Assembly (NCBI GenBank): GCA_018907035.1
Contig: JACCIC010000342.1
Location: 170,295-234,294 of the forward strand
Reading direction: 5' to 3'
From: Sycobia sp. Sy_11
Lineage: Eukaryota; Arthropoda; Insecta; Hymenoptera; Epichrysomallidae
DNA: 64,000 bases
Below the pieces are notes generated by a model. It had not been told where the DNA came from, made no database searches, and saw only the letters and a list, made by a program, of their open reading frames with translations. The position numbers were made by a program, and so were the translations under genes. The first letter of the stretch is position 1, and every line of letters begins with the position of its first letter. This document shows positions 56,806 to 64,000 of this stretch, one piece after another.

Positions 56806-57213
56806 ATAATACATAATTTTGATTTTTCTATTGTTATTAAATTGTATTAAACTTTGAAAATATCTGAAGGTCGAAATAACTTTTGAACTGAATTTTTGAC
56901 CATCCAATTTTGAATAAATAATATAAAACTTTGAGTTGATAAAGTATCACATAATATGGATTATCTAATTTTTTTTTAATAAAATCTAAACAAATTTATA
57001 AAATTTATAAAATAATATATGATACAAAATTTAAATGTTTATTAAAATTTAATTAAAAGTATTTTATTATATATAAATAAATTTTTTAGTGTTGACCAAG
57101 ATAATTTTGTTCAATATTAAGTAAGAGATAATATAAATAAATTAAAATTGACCTACTTTAACTAATTTCTTTTGATGAAATATTTTGTCTTTTTTTTTGT
57201 TAAAAATCTTTTT

Positions 57214-57274
<61 letters not shown>

Positions 57275-57554
57275 GTTTCAGTCACATTTGCAAACATAAA
57301 TTCAAATTTTGCTTATGGTTTGAATTCAATATTTTATGTATGTTTCCAAGGTTATAATGATTGCAATTCTTTCATTAATAAGAGCAGTATAACTACAGTT
57401 TAGGGATTGTGTGTAATTGGAAAGTTCTGTGAAATTATTACTTTTGAATTGATTAAAAAATCAATAGTTTATCATGTTTCCTTTCAAAAACATTCTCTGA
57501 AACTATGACCAAATCATTTGTTCAAAATTATGAATAATTTTTTTATAATAATTT
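56806..57554. other. AT-rich DNA, possible intron of the DHX8-like gene
   Basis: No exon recognised. A (TA)n tract lies at 57219-57270. Confidence 0.45.
57219..57270. repeat. (TA)n microsatellite
   Basis: Pure TA tract. Confidence 0.95.
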
Positions 57555-57903
57555 AATTATACTTATGTCGACCGTCCATATACAAATTAATAAATATTTT
57601 TTTATCGGTCTTACAGTCCAATCAATTCAATCTAATAATAAAAATAAAAAATAAAAATAAAAATAAATAAATAAAAATAAAATAAAAATTAAAAATAAAA
57701 ATTAAATTAAAAATTAAATTAAAATTATAATGACAGTTAAACTGTCCTTGTTTACATTCATCCCCGTAGACTAATCTGAAAATAAAATATTAGCTGAAAA
57801 AATCCTTTGTTAGTAAAGTGCAGTCTGACTGTTCCCACACCTTTACCTAATTGAAGACTTGTCCAACGTTTCGAGCTCGCTATGGCTCCTCATCAGGGAC
57901 TGT
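57555..57903 (-). repeat. Solo PLE terminal repeat (pLTR)
   Basis: Read on the minus strand: hammerhead-like core, AAGTCTTCAATTAGGTAA, GTCAGACTGCACTTTACTAA, GACAGTTTAACTGTC, AT-rich run, ACTGTAAGACCGATAAAAAA and ending near GTCGACATAAG. No PLE coding sequence is attached, so it is a solo terminal repeat. Confidence 0.75.
57861..57900 (-). ncRNA. Hammerhead-ribozyme-like motif in solo pLTR
   Basis: Same core as 40861-40900 with one base changed in the stem II loop (CCAUAGC for CCGUAGC). Both boxes and stems I and II are preserved. Confidence 0.6.
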
Positions 57904-58426
57904 ATGTATCCAGTTGCAGCTGCACTTATAACCAAATCGTTTTAAATGAGTTTCAATAATTCTTTAACGATTGAAGTTATCTATTCGAATGCTTTGTTTT
58001 TTACTATTTGGAATCAAGTATCTCAATTATAACATCATTTCGAGCATTCGTTTTACAATTCAAATGAATTCTTAAAAGTAGTTTTGGAAGATGAGATTTA
58101 AAAATATTAATTTAGGGTTCATTAAACTTGTACATTCTCTCTGAGATATCCTTTAGAATTTAAGAAATATATACAAACAAAATGAGAAATATTATTTATT
58201 CGATCTTTGAATGAAAATGTTCAAAAATTGATAAAAAGCAGGTTTTATAAAATAATTTTCAGTTCAGAAAAAAATTGTTCAAACAAAAGTTGTAGATCCT
58301 ATTGAAATAAATTTTTTATGTTCTATCCATATCTGCTCTGAAGCTAATAAATATCGAGAAAAACCCTTATAAACATTTCGAGTTGATATCAACCCATTGC
58401 TATCAAGTCATAGTCTATACGTTAGA
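57904..58426. other. AT-rich DNA, nothing recognised
   Basis: No coding or repeated structure noticed. Confidence 0.5.
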
Positions 58427-59755
58427 GACCTACCTCGTCGCTCAGATCATCCATGATACAAGTACTTTTCAATTTTAAATTTTGCTCATAAAATTATAGT
58501 TTTAAAGCAAAAATATATCGATTATAAAAAATTTATTTTAGATAGATATTCAAATTTTGTTTAAAATAATTTTTAACAAACTCTATTGTGTCATATACTA
58601 TCATTGATTTATTATTATGTACAAGGTTTTTAATGCTTTTCACTATTTCAATATTAATTCAGCCAATTTAATGTCTAATATTAATGTTCCGAAGCAACAA
58701 AAATTATTTGTAAAAACCTTTTCCTAATTGTTATGAATTTTTCATTACAGATAAATCAAAAATATTAAAATACAATAATGTTGAAAGAAATTTATTATAT
58801 GGAAGTATAATAGTGACATCTATATACATATAGATTATTTCTTTAAATATTACAGGATTTGTTTTCCAGACAGATTTGTAAATTATTATAATAATATACA
58901 CGACTTGTTAATTTATAATAATTCGATATTCGTATACAATTATAATGCATGTGATAAAATCATTTGAAAGTGCTTGCAAAATTATAGAAATTATGTACGC
59001 TCTTATCACAATCTGTCAGAGAATAATATAACAGATAGATATGACAAAAATTATTCCAATGATAATAAGATTCCGGAAAATGTATTAGGTGATTTGATGA
59101 CAGTGGACTACGCTAGATATCCATCATATTCCACGATCTCCAAAAGCGCATGCTACAACTACAGCTTTACCCATCAGTTGCCATTTATCCTCAGAAAATT
59201 CTTTTTTCATCTTGTTCTACAATACATATAAGTTAATTTGCAATAATTTTTAGGGCTGCAACAATCTGGAATTGAAGCTGCGTTGTAAACTGCAGTTGCA
59301 GCACGCGTTTTCAAACTTTTGACTCGAAAACAGAGTTTGATGCGAGTGTAAAATTTTTTATAAGTTTGAAACCACTTTTAAATACAGCACCTTCTAAGCC
59401 ACTCTAACATAATAAGAAAATGTATTTTTAATAAATTAAAGAGACTGTATATATTATTTTTCTAATTTAAATATATTTTTGATAATCAAATTAGAAAAAT
59501 GAATGTTATAAACAAAGATCTCCGAATTTTATGGTGAAAAGAATTAAAAACTTTGTTCATAACATAAATGATGATATATAAAACAATATAGATTTTGTTA
59601 AATATTGTTTTAAAAAAAACTTTGGAGATCTACTTAAAAAATTTTTTTACATTCCATATGTTTTTGCTTTAAAACTACAATTACATGAGCAAAATTACAA
59701 ATTAAAAAGTATTTGTACCATGTATATCATCTGAACAGCGTAACATCTTGGTTTT
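58427..59755. mobile_element. Diverged TIR element, about 1.3 kb
   Basis: The left arm 58440-58660 and right arm 59505-59740 are inverted relatives. Shared blocks include CAGATCATCCATGATACAAG / CAGATGATATACATGGTACA, GTTTTAAAGCAAAAATATAT / GTTTTAAAGCAAAAACATAT, and TTTTTAATGCTTTTCAC / TTTTTAATTCTTTTCAC. Divergence is perhaps 20-25%, so it is old. It may contain the short frame at 58857-59231. Confidence 0.6.
58857..59231 (+). other. Unrecognised exon-like stretch within the TIR element
   Basis: Follows an acceptor-like TATTACAG (58853). Open from 58974 to 59231: YRNYVRSYHNLSENNITDRY, NKIPENVLGDLMTVDYARYP. The Asn/Tyr-rich start looks like host low-complexity coding or chance. I do not recognise it. 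Confidence 0.25.
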
Positions 59756-60021
59756 TCTCATTTATTTAACATTTTCATAATGTTTGGGTGCCTGGCGTTG
59801 CCACATTCAGATTAGGTGCCGCAACGGACGACCGCTCCACTCTTCCCTACATTTAAAGGAATCATTTAAGAGTGCTCCTCACGATTGCCGGAAGTCTGAA
59901 TCGATCGATGCGCCTCATAGAGAAAAATTTTGCGTCAAATTAGAGAACTAAAATCAATGGTCTGCACTACTGACATTTCAGGAACGTATCGACCATGAAA
60001 ATTGTATGAATAGCCCCCTTT

Positions 60022-60056
<35 letters not shown>
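59756..60056. other. Intergenic DNA with a (TA)n tract
   Basis: No gene. (TA)n lies at 60023-60057. Confidence 0.5.
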
Positions 60057-60058
<2 letters not shown>

Positions 60059-60329
60059 TACATCTATGTAGCGCTCGATGTTATACACGAAAAAACGTTC
60101 CTTATCAAAACTTCTTATTTCAGTATCATATATCATTGCCTTGCTCTGTCGCGAGTACTTGCGAGTAAAATTTAGCATCTCAAAATTCGATAATAAGTTG
60201 CCAGTACGTACATATGGCAATATTGAAATGCATTTTTGTCATTTATAATAATTTTTCTGATAACAAATATTAATATTCAAGGCAATACATATTACTAATA
60301 TAGTAAAGATAATTAAACATTATTCTTTA

Positions 60330-60332
<3 letters not shown>

Positions 60333-60401
<69 letters not shown>
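60333..60401. repeat. (TA)n microsatellite
   Basis: Long pure TA tract. Confidence 0.95.
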
Positions 60402-60404
<3 letters not shown>

Positions 60405-60858
60405 ATCCACTAGCTCATTAATTTCTAAAAAATTCTGTAAGAATATTTAGAATTTAGAATATCTATTCAGAGTTTATAAAATTTGAATATAAACCAGTAA
60501 TCTTATCGCAGTGAAAAAAATAATTTTTCTTATATTTATCACTTAGGATCAGGAAATACAATTTCCATAAAAAAACGTGCAATAAATAAAGTATGTGTAA
60601 TAGTAAAAGTAGAAAACTTTTACAAACATTAGTAAAATCTGCAATATTTATTTCATATATTCTGTTGAAAACAAAAGATACGAATCCTTCATGTTTCGCA
60701 TTTAAATTCTTTATGCCACAAGTTTTTTGTGTGACATTTCTAATGAACGACTGAGTATATATCTGTATTATTATTTTAAAAAATTTATTTTTATAATAAT
60801 AATCAATAAAATTATTCCAAACTTCAGTTGTTTATGTATTTGTTCAAAAAATAGAATT

Positions 60859-60976
60859 ATAATAGCCGAAACGAATTGATAGAGAAAGTTCAAAGACGGC
60901 ATAACATTGAAGCTTATGGAACAATTATTGTTACCAATGATTCAGAAGGAAGCTTAGCTATATCACGAATAATATA
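60859..60976 (+). other. Short exon-like ORF, unrecognised
   Basis: Reads ELIEKVQRRHNIEAYGTIIV and TNDSEGSLAISRIIYST before TAA. The pattern E--EKVQ...GTIIV-N-EG faintly recalls the start of dynein light chain roadblock. The spacing is off by two residues, so this is a guess. Confidence 0.2.
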
Positions 60977-61864
60977 TAGTACATAATATAAATAAAAAAT
61001 CTATGAAGAATGTACACCTTATTTGTAAAGGGAAGAAGAGAACTACTTTGAAAGTAGAAAAGAGACAGGGAAAGCTCTGTGAGAGCCAAAAAGCACATAA
61101 CTTTTTGGTGTCTCAAATATGTAATGATTATAAAAAATGAAATTCTAAATCGAAAGTTACTCTTTTCATTTTTTAATGTGAAGATTATTTTCCAAGATAA
61201 TATAGAATTTAAATTAAAAAAATTAAATTTTTATGAAAAAGTAAATTTTAATCGAACTTCCCGTGGTCCTCACCTGCGTGCAATAGAATTTATCTGAAGA
61301 AAGAACAATTAGACATTATATCGCGAATCTCTAAAAATTACCTAAAAATATATAATGTGATTGGGCGTTCTCTGGTTTTCTTTAGCTCTCTCCAGTTCTC
61401 TTCGACTCTCGTTCTTATCGCCCACACAATCTTATAGATGAACTTTAATGTACTGTTTACTTGGCGTTGTATTTCAGAAGAGAAGCAAGAGAGCTCGGCG
61501 TGAGCCAAAAGAGAACTTTTGGAGAACTTGACTCTCAATCGGAGTAGCCCCTCATCTATAATGCATAAATATATGAATTGCATTTATTCGGCATTGCCAA
61601 TGGCATTCGATTTTATTTATTACAATTATTGAAAACATAATGCATTCCATTAATAAATATTATTAAATTAATATTAATATTAAATTAAATTAAATCGTAG
61701 AATATTGAATCAAGATGATATGGCAGTAGTATTAAATTAAAATTTTACAAAAGAAAAATAATTCATAAATAAAAATAATAGTTATTTTTTTCATATATTT
61801 ACAATAGACATTGTTTTAATTAATTTCAAATGCACATTTTAACATATCTTTGACAATAAGTTAC

Positions 61865-62060
61865 TTTCCAGTGATTTAGTCATATACTGTCAAAAATGTC
61901 TTTTTATGAGCCCACGCGTGGACAAAATGATGTGGAAATAAATTCGGCTATTTGTAAATGATCTCCTTACTTTATTAAGCTATATTTCAATTAAAAATAT
62001 ATATTTATTATTATTTTTTAGAGTTTTACATATATTTGTGTAAAGTATACTATGCTGTTA
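61865..62060 (+). repeat. Dispersed repeat, copy 3
   Basis: GAGCCCACGCGTGGACAAAA, TGATGTGGAAATAAATTCGG and TTACTTTATTAAGCT match 24135-24230. The first half of the repeat is absent. Confidence 0.65.
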
Positions 62061-63814
62061 TTCCTAAGGATGCACATAAAATGCACTTAGCCATTTGTTT
62101 CAATGATACATTGTTTTAAGAAGTTATTGCGTTGTATAATTTATTTTGTGCTACTCTGTTTTGGAAGATTTTACAACAATATTTTGTATAAATATTATTG
62201 TGGTATATGAATATTTATGCTTGATCTATGAAAAGATAAACAATATAATTATCTAGATTTTTTGTATGTTTTTTTGTCTTTATATAAAATATTATTCTAA
62301 ATTCAGTAAAATAGTAAGTTTGTAGAAAAGACATGTAATATTTATAAATTGTAAATTTCTGAATATGCTATGAATATATATTATTATGTTTCCCTTTGTC
62401 ACAGTTAGTAGGACATCTGACTATATCAATGGACTGATATTTAATTTAATTATAGAATATTTTTGGGCTAATATATTAGGAATTTATATGAAATCTTTAT
62501 AAAATTCGTGAGAAGATGCATTTAAACTTATTACCATGCTAAGGCACATGAAACTCGCCTAATTGCAGTCTGTGTGTGTGTATGTGTGTGTGTCTTTTTG
62601 CTTCTATTAGTTTCATTATTATTATAATTGTTATCATACTGAGTAGATTTGTTCCGTTTATATTTGTAATCACTACTTCTAAGCGATATTTAAGTTTCGG
62701 AGATGTTTAACTGATGTATGGAGTAATTACATTTTTTTTAAAATAATTTATATTTAACATTAGATAAATAGCTAAAAGCGTTATGGTTTGTTGAATTTAT
62801 TAAAAAGACTACTGTTCAATCATATCTTATACAATTAGTATAAAGGGTAATACAATTATATTATTTTTATTCTTCTTGGAATTAGCTTTACTTACAATAC
62901 TTTACTTTATTGATTTATTCAAAATATATTTATTGTTAAAAAGTTTTTAGAATTCATTTTAATATAAAAATTGGCTAACGAAATTTACATGTATGTAATG
63001 AATTTCTTTATCAGAGAAATTTATTACTGTTCCAACAAGGTAGTTCAAACTAAATAACGAAACCTCGTTCAGATTGTAATATAATATAATATATTAGACA
63101 GTAGAAAGCACTAGCTACTTTTAATTACATTCATTTCAATAACGCTATTGTTTATAAATAACTGAAAAGATAACTGCATATCAAAAAGTTATGATAAGAA
63201 CACAATAAATTTTGAAATAATTATAAATTTTCCTGCTGATAAAGGAATATTATAAGATGGTATATCGGAATATCAATAATTGTATAGGAATAATTAATGT
63301 TATAGGTATATTACGACATTAGTTAAATTTTTTCAATAAAATTAATTAATAAATGAACAATTTTTAAAAAAAATTGAATTATATATTAGATAAAATTTGA
63401 ATAAAAGTGGCTACCAACGAAAAATATTATCGAAAAGAAGTACACCAAAGAAAACTGAAAAGTGCACACTACACCACAGAAAGTGCGCCACTCAAAACCG
63501 ACAGAATTTGAGTATAGCTACAGGAGGGACTTATTTTGATAGTTTGAAAGCATACAATATGTTGAATCAATTTTGACAATTCATACTGCAGTGGTTTATT
63601 CTGTAGATTTGTTTTAATATTGAGCCTAGAATCGTTATTTCTATTGAAATCATGTATTCTAAATAGATATTCGTTCGAAGAAGACAATTAAAAAAAATAT
63701 GCACGCGGGTATGTGTGTGTGTGCATTAGTATATGTATCAGTTAAAACAGTTACTCTATGAACATTAATATTATTATCAGAAAATTTACTAAAAATGACG
63801 AAAATGCCGTATGC
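62061..63814. other. AT-rich DNA, no gene
   Basis: Only a short (TG)n tract (about 62569-62592) stands out. Confidence 0.5.
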
Positions 63815-64000
63815 CCGTACTGGTAATGTATGCTTGATCTTTCAGCTACATTTTACGGGCAACTACTCGCAACAGGGCAAGGCCATGAAATTCGATCCTG
63901 TAATAAGAAACCAAGCTAACGAACGCACTTTCGTCCAAAACATCGAGCGCTAATAGATGTAGTATGCATATACGATCGTCTGAAAATGTAGAATATCTAG

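Larger units (their letters stand above)
60057..63964. mobile_element. Diverged long-TIR element, related to family A
   Basis: The left arm 60057-60220 (ACTACATCTATGTAGCGCTC, GATGTTATACACG, GCCTTGCTCTGTCGCGAGTA) is the inverse of 63815-63964 (GAGCGCTAATAGATGTAGT at its outer end, TACTCGCAACAGGGCAAGGC). The sequence after the left arm (GGCAATATTGAAATGCATTT) resembles the family A arms at 11260 and 48150. About 3.9 kb, AT-rich, no transposase recognised. Confidence 0.5.

Noticed and set aside
57172..57403. Two overlapping ORFs with Tyr-Ile repeats
   Set aside because: Translations of a (TA)n tract, with no S1-domain or other DHX8-like sequence in the flanks.

Overview
The window is animal nuclear DNA, almost certainly from an insect and most likely an ant or related hymenopteran. 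This is inferred from the AT-rich background with many (TA)n tracts, spliceosomal introns, a DUF4806-type gene of the kind that is expanded in ants, and the mix of mariner, Penelope-like, copia, gypsy, hAT and LINE relics. There are no bacterial operons, CRISPR arrays, rRNAs or standalone tRNAs. Nearly all of it is nested, broken transposable elements. Only three segments look like host or active genes: an intact mariner transposase (31342-32379), the 5' exons of a DHX8/PRP22-like helicase gene (55909-56801), and a dead DUF4806 gene (25011-26714).

Layout. 1-5.1 kb: minus-strand Ty1/copia relic. 5.2-7.2 kb: Penelope-like (PLE) pieces in both orientations with a degenerate mariner. 7.4-9.3 kb: LINE ORF1 fragment and a GC-rich island. 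9.6-12.6 kb: terminal-inverted-repeat (TIR) elements and a foldback MITE. 13.7-19.4 kb: mariner scrap and two unrelated gypsy relics. 19.9-30.3 kb: two minus-strand LINEs of one broad type, with different parts of the reverse transcriptase deleted, separated by the DUF4806 pseudogene. 31.2-32.5 kb: mauritiana-like mariner with an intact frame. 33.5-37.9 kb: hAT pseudogene split by a gypsy element. 38.0-42.4 kb: PLE with a near-identical inverted duplication. 42.55-43.75 kb: cecropia-type mariner relic. 44.3-50.3 kb: two long-TIR elements, one carrying a SINE with a perfect target duplication and one carrying a solo LTR with a perfect target duplication. 51.7-54.3 kb: inverted repeat around a 60-bp-period array. 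54.4-55.65 kb: second SINE copy and a palindromic Mutator-like foldback. 55.9-56.8 kb: DHX8-like exons. 57.5-64 kb: solo PLE terminal repeat and two more diverged TIR elements in AT-rich DNA.

The most interesting signals are: hammerhead-ribozyme-like motifs in the PLE terminal repeats, whose copies keep two stems while changing bases; the PLE inverted duplication, which is almost identical over most of its length and then diverges sharply; the 60-bp (20-codon) array that switches strand; and the tRNA-derived SINE family. Family assignments come from reading motifs and translations by eye. No database search was possible.
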